Below are positions 15,508 through 23,826 of a stretch of 24,295 nucleotides of DNA, one piece after another. This DNA is from CALLVY01 sp937899855 (GTDB taxonomy: Bacteria > Bacteroidota > Bacteroidia > Chitinophagales > Saprospiraceae): contig JBCBQC010000095.1 of the NCBI GenBank assembly GCA_039820405.1, forward strand, positions 1 to 24,295. The letters run 5' to 3'. Each line of letters begins with the position of its first letter. Position 1 is the stretch's first letter. The position numbers and the translations under genes were made by a program. The notes under the pieces were generated by a model. It was not told where the DNA came from and did not search any database. It saw nothing but the letters and a program-made list of their open reading frames with translations.

Positions 15508-18500
15508 TTAAAATTGAACGGCTACCTTGATGCCCACACTGCGGGAAGTCGCGTAGGACATGTCCTCTATCCCACTCACAAATTGCGTCCCCTGCACCGC
15601 CAATTGTTCGGGGTCAAAATGGGGGATTTCGCTAAAGGCAAAGAGGTTGCGACCGATGAGCGAGATGCGCAGTTGGCGCCCTCCGGAGAAGAAGCCCACC
15701 GCCCTGCGGAAGGTATAGGCCAGCGACAGTTCGCGCAGCTTAAAGTAGGTCGCGTTATAGGTGTTGTTTTCCTCGTGGTTGCGGTCGTAAAATTGGCGGT
15801 AGTAGCTCTCGGGGCTCACCGCCGTCGTGTTGGGCTCCCAAACGGGGTTCTCCACCGAGCCAACGTTGACCACCCCATCCGCCACGATCCCCTCCGCGGG
15901 TCGGTCCTCCGTCTCGATCAGTTGTCCGCCCACGCCCGCCAGGGCTTGGGTCCGCGACACCAGGATGCCGCCCTGCCGCCAGTCGAATAAAAAGTGGAGG
16001 TCCCAGTTTCTGTAGTGGAGTTGGTTGGTCCAGCCCAGGATAAAATCGGGATTGTAATTGCCCAATTTGATCAATTCGTTGTCGACGATAAAGCGGCCAT
16101 CCGCGTCGATGACGAAGTCGCCGTTCTCGTTTTTGAGGTAACCCGTTCCGTAGAGGTCTCCAATCCGACCACCTTCCTCCACCTGTACCCACACCGTTTG
16201 GTTGACATTGTCGTACACCCGCGAATAGGCCAGGGTCAGTCGCCCTTCGATCTCGTCGGGCAGGTCTTCGACGGTGGTGACGTTGCGGCTAAAGTTAAAC
16301 CCGCTGTACCAAGAAAACTTGGGTCCGACAAAGGGACGTACCCCCGCTACGATCTCCAGCCCCCGCGAACGTACCTCACTCCCGTTGACGACCTGCTGAT
16401 TGAAGCCGGAAGAAATTGCTACGGGGAGGGCGATGATTTGGTTTTGGGTCAGGGCATCGTAGTAAGTCAGGTCGAATTGCAAGCGGTCGTCCCAAAAGCG
16501 CAGGTCTCCCCCCACTTCGATGGCGCTGGTCTTTTCGGGTTGCAGGCTACCGTTGGCGATGATGTCCTGCGCGCTGAAGGTGGGTTGGGAATTGAAGGGC
16601 GTTTGCGCCACGAAGACTCCCGAGGTTTGGTAGGGATCGGTATCGTTGCCCACCTGGGCCCAATTCGCCCGAACCTGGAGAAAAGAAATGGACTGGGGCA
16701 GCTGCAGGCTATTCGATACGACCCAGCTGGCCGATGCCGAGGGGTAGAAAAAGGAAGCACCATCCGCGGAGGTGGGCGTCGCCAAGGCACTCGACCAATC
16801 ATTGCGGCCGGTGAGTTCGAAAAACAGTTGGTTTTTGATGCCGAGTTTGGCCACGGCAAAAACGCTGTTGATCCGTTTGCGACCGTCGAAGGAGAAGGCT
16901 TCGATGGGAGCCGCCGCATTGGCCAGGGAAAAGATGCCGGGTTGGGCCAGGGCCACAGTTTGCGTTTGGCGGGAGCGGGCCCACTGGTCAAAGCGGTTGC
17001 CCCCCAGCGAAAAGTCGAGCTCAAAACCCTGCCACGCGTCGCGAAAGTGGAGGAGCACATCGGTGTTTTGCTCGCGGTAACCGACGTCGTGCTCGGCGTA
17101 GGCGCCATTGCGGAAGCGATTGGAACTAAAGTGCCGCCGAAAGGTCCGATCCTCGTTCGACAGGTCCAGCCCGGTACGGGCCGTGAGGCTCCATTGGTCG
17201 TTGAAGGTGTAGCGGGCCGAAAAGTTGCCAAAGAGGCGATCGCGTTGGAAAGCGTTGCGGTTTTCGAGCAGGATGAAGTAGGGATTGTCGAAGAAGGTAT
17301 AGTTAAAGGAATACTGTTGGACACCTTCCAAACCCGGCTGCCAGTAGTCGCGGAGCACGTCGGTATCGAGCGAACGGGGACCCCAGGCCACCAGGGAGTA
17401 GTTGACGTTTTCCGAACCGTAGCCGCCCGCCGGACGGTTGTCGCTCTGGGTACGGACGTACTGAATGGAGCTGTTGAATTCCAGCTTGGTCAGCGGGCGA
17501 AACTGGAGACGGGCCGTCAAGTTTTGGCGTTCCAGATCGGTACCGGGAATGATGGATACGTTGCGAAAATCGCTGAGGGAAATGCGGTAGTGGCCCCGCT
17601 CGTAGGCGCCGTCGAGGGCGAGGTTATTGCTGATGGTATGGCCAGTTCGGTAAAAGTCGGAGAGGTTATCGGGATGCGCGACGAAGGGCGTAGCCACAAT
17701 GGGCGCTCCCCCGTGGACCGCCACGTCACCACCCCGTACGGTACGGCCATCCGCCAGCCTCACGGGACTGTCGAATTGCGCAATCTGCACCCCCCGATCC
17801 AAAGCGGGGCCCCAACTGTAGGTGATGTTGTCGTTGGTCCCACCCCCCAGGCCATCCACAAACTCAAAGACACCAGAATTGCCCTGCCCGTAACGGTTCT
17901 GAAATTGGGGCAATTGAAAGGGCGTTTCGACCGAAAAAATGCTGTTAAAAGATACTCCAATTCCGCTCGTCCGCTCACCCGTTTTGGTAGTGATGAGGAT
18001 AACGCCATTGGAAGCACGGGTACCGTAAAGGGCGGCGGCACTCGGCCCCTTGAGGACGGATACGCTTTCGATGTCATCGATGTTGACATCCATGGCGCCA
18101 TTGCCAAAGTCAACTTCCTGGAAACCCGCAGCTGCCTCGTTGGTAAAATTGAGGATGCTGTTGTTGTTGATCGGCATGCCGTCGACGATAAATAGGGGAT
18201 TGTTGTTGGTAAAGGAAGCTTCCCCACGAATGGTAATCTTGGAGGTAGAGCCGATGCCCGTCGCACCCTGATTGACGGTGACCCCGGCCACCTTGCCCGC
18301 CAGGCTCTGCACCAAATTGGCCGATTTGACTTCGTTGAGTTCCTGCGCTTCAATTTGTTGGACGGCATAGCCCAGTTGCTTTGACGAACGCTCCAGCCCC
18401 AGTGAGGTAACCACCACCTCATCCAGTATGGCATCCGCCGTACGCAGCGCAATGTCGATCTGGACTTGTCCAGCAAGTGGTAGCTCCACCGTTTGGTAGC

Positions 18501-18729
18501 CGATGTATTGGACGGACAGCACCGCCGCGGTAGAGCTGACTTGTAGTTCGAATTGGCCGGCAGCATCGCTCGCGGTTCCCCGGGTACTCCCCCGCTCGGC
18601 GATGGTGGCCCCCACCAGGTATTCCCCGGTGGCAGCATCCACGATGCTTCCCTTGACCGTCACCTGGGCTTGGAGGCCGATGGCGAGCAGGAGGGCAAGC
18701 GGGAGGGTGAAAAGTATTTTTGATAACAT
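15508..18729 (-). CDS. SusC/RagA-like TonB-dependent outer-membrane transporter
   Basis: A 1073-residue TonB-dependent receptor. Residues 1-22 form a signal peptide (ending GLQAQ). Residues 24-97 are a carboxypeptidase-regulatory-like beta sandwich (VKGSIVDAATGEYLVGATI, YIGYQ). The TonB-box-like LDEVVVTSLG lies at 102-111. The plug includes SLAGKVAGVTVNQG, ITIRGE and NPLFIVDGMPINN, followed by the 22-strand barrel ending KVAVQF with a terminal phenylalanine. The start ATG at 18729 gives the signal peptide; the in-frame ATG at 18807 lies in the structured leader and was rejected. It leads a run with susD, a symporter and a phosphoesterase-fold gene. No DUF4880-type anti-sigma contact domain is present, so sigma/anti-sigma control is not suggested. 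Imported compound unknown. Confidence 0.93.
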   Translation of the reverse strand: MLSKILFTLPLALLLAIGLQAQVTVKGSIVDAATGEYLVGATIAERGSTRGTASDAAGQFELQVSSTAAVLSVQYIGYQTVELPLAGQVQIDIALRTADAILDEVVVTSLGLERSSKQLGYAVQQIEAQELNEVKSANLVQSLAGKVAGVTVNQGATGIGSTSKITIRGEASFTNNNPLFIVDGMPINNNSILNFTNEAAAGFQEVDFGNGAMDVNIDDIESVSVLKGPSAAALYGTRASNGVILITTKTGERTSGIGVSFNSIFSVETPFQLPQFQNRYGQGNSGVFEFVDGLGGGTNDNITYSWGPALDRGVQIAQFDSPVRLADGRTVRGGDVAVHGGAPIVATPFVAHPDNLSDFYRTGHTISNNLALDGAYERGHYRISLSDFRNVSIIPGTDLERQNLTARLQFRPLTKLEFNSSIQYVRTQSDNRPAGGYGSENVNYSLVAWGPRSLDTDVLRDYWQPGLEGVQQYSFNYTFFDNPYFILLENRNAFQRDRLFGNFSARYTFNDQWSLTARTGLDLSNEDRTFRRHFSSNRFRNGAYAEHDVGYREQNTDVLLHFRDAWQGFELDFSLGGNRFDQWARSRQTQTVALAQPGIFSLANAAAPIEAFSFDGRKRINSVFAVAKLGIKNQLFFELTGRNDWSSALATPTSADGASFFYPSASASWVVSNSLQLPQSISFLQVRANWAQVGNDTDPYQTSGVFVAQTPFNSQPTFSAQDIIANGSLQPEKTSAIEVGGDLRFWDDRLQFDLTYYDALTQNQIIALPVAISSGFNQQVVNGSEVRSRGLEIVAGVRPFVGPKFSWYSGFNFSRNVTTVEDLPDEIEGRLTLAYSRVYDNVNQTVWVQVEEGGRIGDLYGTGYLKNENGDFVIDADGRFIVDNELIKLGNYNPDFILGWTNQLHYRNWDLHFLFDWRQGGILVSRTQALAGVGGQLIETEDRPAEGIVADGVVNVGSVENPVWEPNTTAVSPESYYRQFYDRNHEENNTYNATYFKLRELSLAYTFRRAVGFFSGGRQLRISLIGRNLFAFSEIPHFDPEQLAVQGTQFVSGIEDMSYATSRSVGIKVAVQF

Positions 18730-18751
18730 GGATTTGATATTTACGGCGACC

Positions 18752-18818
18752 GCCCCCATTGGAGGGTACGGAGCGACTGCATCCGATAGGACGAGACGCA
18801 GCTCCAAACGACGGGGGC
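18752..18818 (-). promoter_or_regulatory. Structured leader upstream of susC
   Basis: GCCCCC (18752-18757) pairs with GGGGGC (18813-18818), and TTGGAG (18759-18764) pairs with CTCCAA (18802-18807). They are separated by a 1/5-base internal loop, and an inner CTGC/GCAG pair (18777-18780, 18798-18801) extends the stem. Twelve outer base pairs in a leader ending 22 bases before the susC ATG suggest a folded 5' untranslated region. Seen in sequence; a regulatory role is inferred and no known riboswitch class was recognised. Confidence 0.5.
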
Positions 18819-18835
18819 TTAGTCAGTGGATTCGA

Positions 18836-18877
18836 GAATAAAGGGGCCTCCTCCGGCGGGACATACCGCGGGGAGGC
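18836..18877 (-). terminator. Hairpin after the DUF2064 gene
   Basis: On the minus strand GCCTCC...GGAGGC closes a 12-bp stem (18846-18877) with two single-base bulges and a 6-base loop, starting two bases after the DUF2064 stop codon. CCCCTTTATTC follows, a short T-rich stretch. It fits an intrinsic terminator or attenuator separating DUF2064 from susC. Confidence 0.55.
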
Positions 18878-18879
18878 AT

Positions 18880-19599
18880 TTAGAGGGGCCGTAGGAAAGG
18901 GGGCGCTCGTCCGGGGATGGCCGTCCAGCCCCAGTCGCGAAGGGGAATGGCGCGCGCGGGTGGCGGCGAGGGAGCGAGCGGAGTCGCGAGGTCTTGAAGC
19001 AGCAAGTACAGCGGATGGCATTCCGAGAGCTCGGTGAGGAGCCGGTGCAAGGCATCGGCATCGTCGATGTCGCGGTAGGTAGCGAGCTGCCGACTGGCCA
19101 CGTCGCGGGCTTGGAGATAGTCTTGAAAGTTGGCGCCCAAGCGGGGGCTTTCCCAATCCAGGGCGGCAAAGGCCGCGGCATCAAAATGGTGGCGGTGGAG
19201 TGCGATGAGGTAGAGGCCGCCGTCGCGGGCGGGTCCGAGTACGGCACGGTGGGCTTGGCAATCGCGGGCGGCAGCGCGGAGCGTTGCCGCTTGCAACTGG
19301 GGGCAGTCGTTGCCGATGATGACGAGCTTATCGTAGCCGTGGGCAAAGCAACGGGCTACGGCATTGGCCAGGCGTTCGCCAAATTGTCGGCCCCGTTGTT
19401 GGGAGCGGTAGGCCGTGTGGAGGGGCAGTCCGCTTTGCCGAGCGACGCGCTGGGCGTGGCGGAGCAACTGACGGGCCAGGGTCAGGTTTTTGTCGCGCGC
19501 ACCGGGTACCAAGTCCTTGTGGGCCGCCTCTTGTCGGGGCGTCCGGGTAAATAGCAGGATGGCAGTATTGAACTCGATGGCGGTACGGCTTGGTATCAA
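18880..19599 (-). CDS. DUF2064-family nucleotidyl/glycosyltransferase-like protein
   Basis: A 239-residue protein of the DUF2064 group (GT-A-like fold; some members are annotated as arsenosugar-type glycosyltransferases). The diagnostic core is VIIGNDCPQL (93-102) and the substrate loop LGPARDGGLYLIAL (121-134), after QFGERLANAV (72-81). The usual N-terminal KAPVPGRVKTRL motif is absent: here the text is FTRTPRQEAAHKDLVPGARDKN in that place, as in the shorter Bacteroidota variants. The start appears to be TTG at 19599; no ATG lies in frame between it and the upstream stop at 19636-19638. The tail after about residue 205 is proline- and arginine-rich. Function unknown; a role in sugar or nucleotide-sugar transfer is a family guess. 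Confidence 0.75.
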   Translation of the reverse strand: MIPSRTAIEFNTAILLFTRTPRQEAAHKDLVPGARDKNLTLARQLLRHAQRVARQSGLPLHTAYRSQQRGRQFGERLANAVARCFAHGYDKLVIIGNDCPQLQAATLRAAARDCQAHRAVLGPARDGGLYLIALHRHHFDAAAFAALDWESPRLGANFQDYLQARDVASRQLATYRDIDDADALHRLLTELSECHPLYLLLQDLATPLAPSPPPARAIPLRDWGWTAIPGRAPPFLRPL

Positions 19600-19723
19600 A
19601 TGGCCCCAATATGGGATAATTCTTCGACTGGACGTTTAATAACGCGAATTTATCTCATTCCGAGGTCTTTTTTCGGACAAAATCACCGCGACCGGGATGG
19701 GCCCGGTGCGAGCTAGCTATCGC

Positions 19724-19754
19724 TTTTTAAAGCCAAAATGGTTTGCTATCTTCA
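19724..19754 (+). promoter_or_regulatory. Possible Bacteroidota-type promoter for LytTR gene
   Basis: TTTT at 19724-19727 and TATCTTCA at 19747-19754 stand 19 bases apart, resembling the TTTG/TAnnTTTG consensus of this phylum. This would place a transcription start about 30 bases before the ATG at 19791. The match is imperfect at both elements. Confidence 0.3.
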
Positions 19755-19790
19755 CCAGCAGTACGAAAGTAACAATCGGTAAAAACCACC

Positions 19791-20645
19791 ATGGGTATTC
19801 CACACTGGCTCAATCGCCCCTATCCCCTCGTAGAAAGGCCGCAGGACAAGGCCCGGCTCGTGCTGGCCTTTGCCCTCTTTACCTACTGCTTTTTACTCCT
19901 GTACCAACCCTTCGGTGCCGCCGAAATCCGCTCCCACCGCAGCTGGTTCTTACTCGGTTTTGCCGCCTCCGTAGCCCTCGTCCTTAGTTTCAATTACTTT
20001 CTCCTGCCCCGGCTGTTCCGCCCCCTTTTCCAAGCCGACCGCTGGCAAGTCAAAAAGGAAATCTTTTACATCAGCTGGAGCTTTTGCCTAATCGCCGCGC
20101 TAAACTACGGCTACAATTCCACCGTCGGCAAAGACATCGCCCCCCAGTACAACCTGCTGCAATTTCTGGGCATTACCTTATCGGTAGGCATTTTTCCCCT
20201 GCTGGGACAAATCTTCTTGACCGAACGCTACCTCAACCGGCGCAACCGCCAAGTAGCGGCCGCCCTACGCCAACAAAAGACCCCAACCACAACCTCGTCC
20301 GAGCCCCGCTCACGCCTGTCGATCCACGCCGACACCCTACGCTCGGGTCCCCTGGAGCTGGCCCTCCAGGATTTTATCTACGCCACCGCCGACGGCAATT
20401 ACACCACCGTATTCTACTGGCGTGACGGGCAAGTCCAAAAACGCCTGCTCCGCCTCTCACTCAAAAACGTCGCCCAACAACTGGCCGATTTTGAGGACAT
20501 CATCCGCTGCCACCGCTCCTACGTCGTCAACAAGCGCCAGATCGAGGACATCAGCGGCAACGCCCGCTCGCTCAACCTCCGGATGGCCGATGGGACGGCC
20601 TCCATTCCCGTATCGCGCACCTTCCCCCGCGAGGACTTGCTTTGA
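19791..20645 (+). CDS. Membrane-anchored LytTR transcriptional regulator
   Basis: A 284-residue protein with an N-terminal membrane part of about four helices (residues 22-42, 51-72, 90-107, 122-143), a basic linker RNRRNRQ (149-154 region) and a C-terminal LytTR DNA-binding domain (about 178-284). LytTR landmarks are FIYATADGNYTTVFYW (195-210), LKNVAQQL, and RCHRSYVVNKRQIEDI (239-254). There is no receiver or kinase domain, so this is a one-component membrane-bound regulator of the type common in Bacteroidota. No histidine kinase partner is adjacent. It runs divergently from the DUF2064 gene and precedes the dehydrogenase. The signal it senses and its targets are unknown. Confidence 0.88.
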   Translation: MGIPHWLNRPYPLVERPQDKARLVLAFALFTYCFLLLYQPFGAAEIRSHRSWFLLGFAASVALVLSFNYFLLPRLFRPLFQADRWQVKKEIFYISWSFCLIAALNYGYNSTVGKDIAPQYNLLQFLGITLSVGIFPLLGQIFLTERYLNRRNRQVAAALRQQKTPTTTSSEPRSRLSIHADTLRSGPLELALQDFIYATADGNYTTVFYWRDGQVQKRLLRLSLKNVAQQLADFEDIIRCHRSYVVNKRQIEDISGNARSLNLRMADGTASIPVSRTFPREDLL

Positions 20646-20801
20646 GTACCGCCACGAGCGCTCTGCCGTGCCAGCACTAGCTTCCCATCCACCCCATTTG
20701 CCGCCCGTTGGGCCCTAAAAATGGCCTGCTTTCCCCGCGGACCCTATCTTGAGCGGTATTCCTCACCTTTCGCTTTTTGAATCGGTTTAAAATCTAGCAC
20801 C

Positions 20802-21620
20802 ATGAGTTTTTCCAAGCGTGAAATGCAACGTCTACGAACCCAATACGGCCCCTGGGCGCTGGTGACGGGAGCCTCCTCCGGGATTGGTAAAGAAATTGGC
20901 GAACGGCTGGCCGAAGCCGGATTAAACTTACTCCTCACCGCCCGGCGGCAGGCGGTACTCGACGGGCTGGCCAACGAATGGCGGGCGCATTACGGGGTGG
21001 AGATCGAGACCATCACCGCCGATATGAGTCAGGCAACGGAAATTGAGGCCCTACTCCAAGCCAGCCGGAAGCGGGACATTGGCCTGGTGGTGGTGGCGGC
21101 GGGCTTTGGCACCTCCGGAGCGTTTCTCCAAGCCGACCTATCCGAAGAACGGAACATGCTAGCGGTCAACTGCGCGGCCCTCCTGAGTGTGACCCACCAT
21201 TTTACCCAGCGACTTACTCCACGCGGGCGGGGCGGTATCATCTTACTCAGCTCGATGGTGGGTTTTCAGGGCGTGCCCTTCGCCGCCCACTACGCCGCGA
21301 CCAAGGCCTACGTCCAATCGCTGGGTGAAGCCCTAGCCGTGGAGCTAAAACCCCACGGGGTCGACGTACTGGCGGCCGCTCCCGGTCCGGTCGCCAGTGG
21401 TTTTGCCCAGCGCGCCAACATGCGGATGGACCGCACCCTCAGCCCCGCCGAGGTGGGGGTTCCCATTCTCAAAGCCCTGGGGCGCCAGTCGACGGTATTG
21501 CCCGGTTGGCTCACCAAGCTGTTGGTGGGGTCGCTGCGAACGGTACCCCGCTGGGCCAAAGTACGCATCATGAAAATGGTGATGGGGGGCATGACCAAAC
21601 ATCAGATCAAGGGAGGCTGA
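20802..21620 (+). CDS. Short-chain dehydrogenase/reductase (SDR, DltE-like)
   Basis: A 272-residue NAD(P)-dependent classical SDR. The cofactor motif TGASSGIG is at 22-29, with a basic pair after strand two (TARR, 47-50) that favours NADPH. The structural AAGFG lies at 99-103, N123 in LAVNCAAL, a serine of the LLSSMVG block (150-151), and the catalytic pair Y164 and K168 in AHYAATKAYVQSL. Substrate not identifiable. The start ATG at 20802 is preceded by an AT-rich stretch. Its last 19 bases overlap the end of the convergent anion transporter gene at 21602-21620. Confidence 0.92.
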   Translation: MSFSKREMQRLRTQYGPWALVTGASSGIGKEIGERLAEAGLNLLLTARRQAVLDGLANEWRAHYGVEIETITADMSQATEIEALLQASRKRDIGLVVVAAGFGTSGAFLQADLSEERNMLAVNCAALLSVTHHFTQRLTPRGRGGIILLSSMVGFQGVPFAAHYAATKAYVQSLGEALAVELKPHGVDVLAAAPGPVASGFAQRANMRMDRTLSPAEVGVPILKALGRQSTVLPGWLTKLLVGSLRTVPRWAKVRIMKMVMGGMTKHQIKGG

Positions 21621-23134
21621 GGACGGGTGGCCCCGGAGCCAATCGAGCCGGTGGAGGGGGGCAGCAAGTCCTCCGGGAAGTGGAGCAGGTCGATGCCCCA
21701 GACCAGCGGTAGGAAGTAGTAGACCAGGGCGGCGAGGAGGAGGATGGAGCAGAGGTTCATCCGTAGCCCGACGCGCATCATCGTGGGGATGGTCAGGTAG
21801 CCCGACCCAAAGACAACGGCGTTGGGAGGGGTAGCCACGGGCAGCATAAAGGCACAGGAAGCCGCCAGGGTGGTCGCCACCATCAGTCCGTAGGGGTGGA
21901 CGCCAATGCTGAGGGCGAGGGCGGCCAGAATGGGCAGGAGCATGGAAGCCGTCGCCACGTTGGAGGTGATTTCGGTGAGGAAGTTGACGGCGGCGGTGAG
22001 GAGCAGGAGGAGGAGAAAAAAGGGCACCCGATCAAGGAGGCTCAGTTGGTGGCCAATCCAGCTGGCCAGCCCCGTATTTTTAAAACCCGCCGCTAGCGCC
22101 AGTCCCCCTCCGAAGAGCAAGAGGATGCCCCAGGGAATGTTTTCGGCACTGGTCCAGTCGAGCAAATGGTCTCCCGGCCGGTTTTTGGCGGGAATCAGAA
22201 AGAGCAACAGGGCGCCCGCAATGGCGATGACGGTATCGTTGATGCCCGGAATCCAGGCTTGTAGAAAATAGGAACGGGAGATCCAGGCCAGCGCTACCAG
22301 TACAAAAACGCCGAGCACCAGGGTCTCTTCGTGGCTCATCCGCCCCAGGGCCGCCAACTGGCGGCGAATCTCCCCACTGGCAGCCCCGGCGTTTTTCCCC
22401 TTGGGCAGGACAAAGGCAATTTTTACCAAATACCACCAGGCCAGCAGCAATAGCAAACTGGCGATCGGCAAACCAAACCGCAGCCATTCGGCGAAGCCAA
22501 TTTCGCGACCGTACAATTCGGCTACGACCCCAGTAAAGATGATATTGGTCGGCGTACCGATAATGGTGGCCATCCCCCCAATCGAACAGCCATAGGCGAT
22601 GCCCAACATCAGGGCCGGCCCCAGCTGGCCTCCCGAACCCCCTACGGCCCCCTGCTTTTCCAACTGCCGGGCCACCGCCACCCCAATGGGCATCATCATC
22701 ACCGCCGTGGCCGTATTCGAAATCCACATCGATAGAAAACCCGTGGCCAGCATAAAACCCAGAATGATGCGGCTCCAATCGCTGCCCACCCAGGTAATGA
22801 TGCTGAGGGCGATGCGTCGGTGGAGGTTCCACTTTTCAATGGCCACGGCGAGCAGGAAGCCACCGAGGAAAAGGAAAATCATGGGATTGGCGTAGGCCAC
22901 GGTGGTGGCCTTGAGGGGAAGGGCGCCGGTGAGGGGGAAGAGGACGAGGGGTAGGAGGGCCGTGGCCGCAATCGGAATGGCCTCGGTGATCCACCAGGTG
23001 GCGACCCAGCAGGTAACGGCCAGGACGGCCCGCGGGGCGGGCTCCAGGCCCGGCGGGTGGAAAGCCACCAGGATCAGGAGAAACAAACTGGGCCCCAAAA
23101 ACAAGCCCAAGCGACGCAGTGCCATCCATTGCAT
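21602..23134 (-). CDS. SLC13/DASS family sodium-coupled anion transporter
   Basis: A 510-residue inner-membrane transporter of the divalent anion:sodium symporter family (dicarboxylate, sulfate or phosphate type). Both sodium-site motifs are visible: ISNTATAVM (138-146, SNT) and ITSNVATASM (389-398, SNV). The paired helical hairpins carry GTPTNIIF (193-200) and ATPPNAVVFGSG (434-445). An N-terminal WWITEAIPIAATALLP block is typical. The C-terminal tail after residue 485 is proline-rich and soluble. The start at 23134 is the first of two close ATG codons (the second at 23125). It overlaps the dehydrogenase gene tail to tail. Exact substrate cannot be read from sequence. Confidence 0.92.
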   Translation of the reverse strand: MQWMALRRLGLFLGPSLFLLILVAFHPPGLEPAPRAVLAVTCWVATWWITEAIPIAATALLPLVLFPLTGALPLKATTVAYANPMIFLFLGGFLLAVAIEKWNLHRRIALSIITWVGSDWSRIILGFMLATGFLSMWISNTATAVMMMPIGVAVARQLEKQGAVGGSGGQLGPALMLGIAYGCSIGGMATIIGTPTNIIFTGVVAELYGREIGFAEWLRFGLPIASLLLLLAWWYLVKIAFVLPKGKNAGAASGEIRRQLAALGRMSHEETLVLGVFVLVALAWISRSYFLQAWIPGINDTVIAIAGALLLFLIPAKNRPGDHLLDWTSAENIPWGILLLFGGGLALAAGFKNTGLASWIGHQLSLLDRVPFFLLLLLLTAAVNFLTEITSNVATASMLLPILAALALSIGVHPYGLMVATTLAASCAFMLPVATPPNAVVFGSGYLTIPTMMRVGLRMNLCSILLLAALVYYFLPLVWGIDLLHFPEDLLPPSTGSIGSGATRPQPPLI

Positions 23135-23189
23135 GGGCTAAATTTAACGAATTCGCCGGGATTGGTGGGGGCTAAAACCAGCGGCTCGG

Positions 23190-23220
23190 TTGATTTCAGT
23201 CGATAAATAGCCTATACTTG
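23190..23220 (+). promoter_or_regulatory. Possible promoter for Nudix gene
   Basis: TTG at 23190-23192 and TATACTTG at 23213-23220 stand 20 bases apart, one mismatch from the Bacteroidota TAnnTTTG box. The start codon at 23230 would be nearly leaderless. Weak evidence. Confidence 0.3.
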
Positions 23221-23229
23221 TGCTCAGTT

Positions 23230-23658
23230 ATGAACAGACCCCGGATTGGTATCGGCATCATCATCGAAAACGCGGAGGGAGCAATCCTCATCGGCAAACG
23301 CAAGGGCACCTACGCTCCGTATTTTTCCATCCCGGGGGGCCACCTCGAATTGGGGGAAAGCTTCGAACAGGCCGCCATCCGCGAGACCGTCGAAGAAACG
23401 GGGCTGCACATCGAAACGCCGCGCGTGCTCTGCGTCACCAACAACCTCCGTACCCACCGCGACGGCGGTCCGCACTTCGTCTCGGTAACTTTACACACCA
23501 ATACCTTTCGTGGTATTCCACAAGTGATGGAGGCGGACAAGTGCGAGTTTTGGCAGTGGGCCGATCCGCGCAACCTCCCCCAGCCCCACTTCGACGCCAG
23601 CGAATTTGCGGTGGCTTGTTTCCTCCGGGGCGCCTTCTACCTGCCCGGTCAAAAATAA
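23230..23658 (+). CDS. Nudix hydrolase (MTH2/NUDT15-like)
   Basis: A 142-residue Nudix hydrolase that cleaves nucleoside diphosphate derivatives. The Nudix box is complete from G37 to L59: GHLELGE, then seven residues, RETVEETGL, with the metal-binding glutamates E52, E55 and E56. The flanking text IGIGIIIENAEGAILIGKRKGTYAPYFSIPGG split across residues 6-37 resembles the MTH2/NUDT15 branch, which removes modified or free nucleotides. The start ATG at 23230 is preferred over an in-frame TTG at 23218, which overlaps the possible promoter. Followed after 8 bases by a tiny membrane-protein gene. Substrate inferred only at family level. Confidence 0.9.
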   Translation: MNRPRIGIGIIIENAEGAILIGKRKGTYAPYFSIPGGHLELGESFEQAAIRETVEETGLHIETPRVLCVTNNLRTHRDGGPHFVSVTLHTNTFRGIPQVMEADKCEFWQWADPRNLPQPHFDASEFAVACFLRGAFYLPGQK

Positions 23659-23666
23659 CAAAGCTC

Positions 23667-23798
23667 ATGAACGAAAAATCACCCGATACGTTCCGGCGCA
23701 ATTGTGCCATCGTCTTCGCCGTCCTCGGCGGATTGCTCATCGCCGCCTTGGTCCTGTTGTTCCTCTTCGCCGAAGCCATCAATCCCGTTTTTCACTGA
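23667..23798 (+). CDS. Small single-span membrane protein (43 aa)
   Basis: A short ORF starting ATG 23667, 8 bases after the Nudix stop, encoding 43 residues. It has a polar N-terminus MNEKSPDTFRRNC, one hydrophobic helix AIVFAVLGGLLIAALVLLFLFA (about 14-35) and a short tail EAINPVFH. The positive residues before the helix predict the N-terminus in the cytoplasm. Unrecognised family; coding is supported by the clean N-terminal/transmembrane layout and tight spacing only. Confidence 0.6.
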   Translation: MNEKSPDTFRRNCAIVFAVLGGLLIAALVLLFLFAEAINPVFH

Positions 23799-23826
23799 TT
23801 CTCCTCCATTTACCCACCCCCCAGCC

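Noticed and set aside
15994..18195. 733-codon open frame on the plus strand, antisense to susC
   Set aside because: It lies wholly inside a textbook SusC gene and its translation shows no domain, motif or signal. Long antisense frames are expected in GC-rich coding DNA.
20745..20752. TATCTTGA as a promoter box before the dehydrogenase
   Set aside because: No matching -33 element at a proper distance was found, so the single box is not enough.
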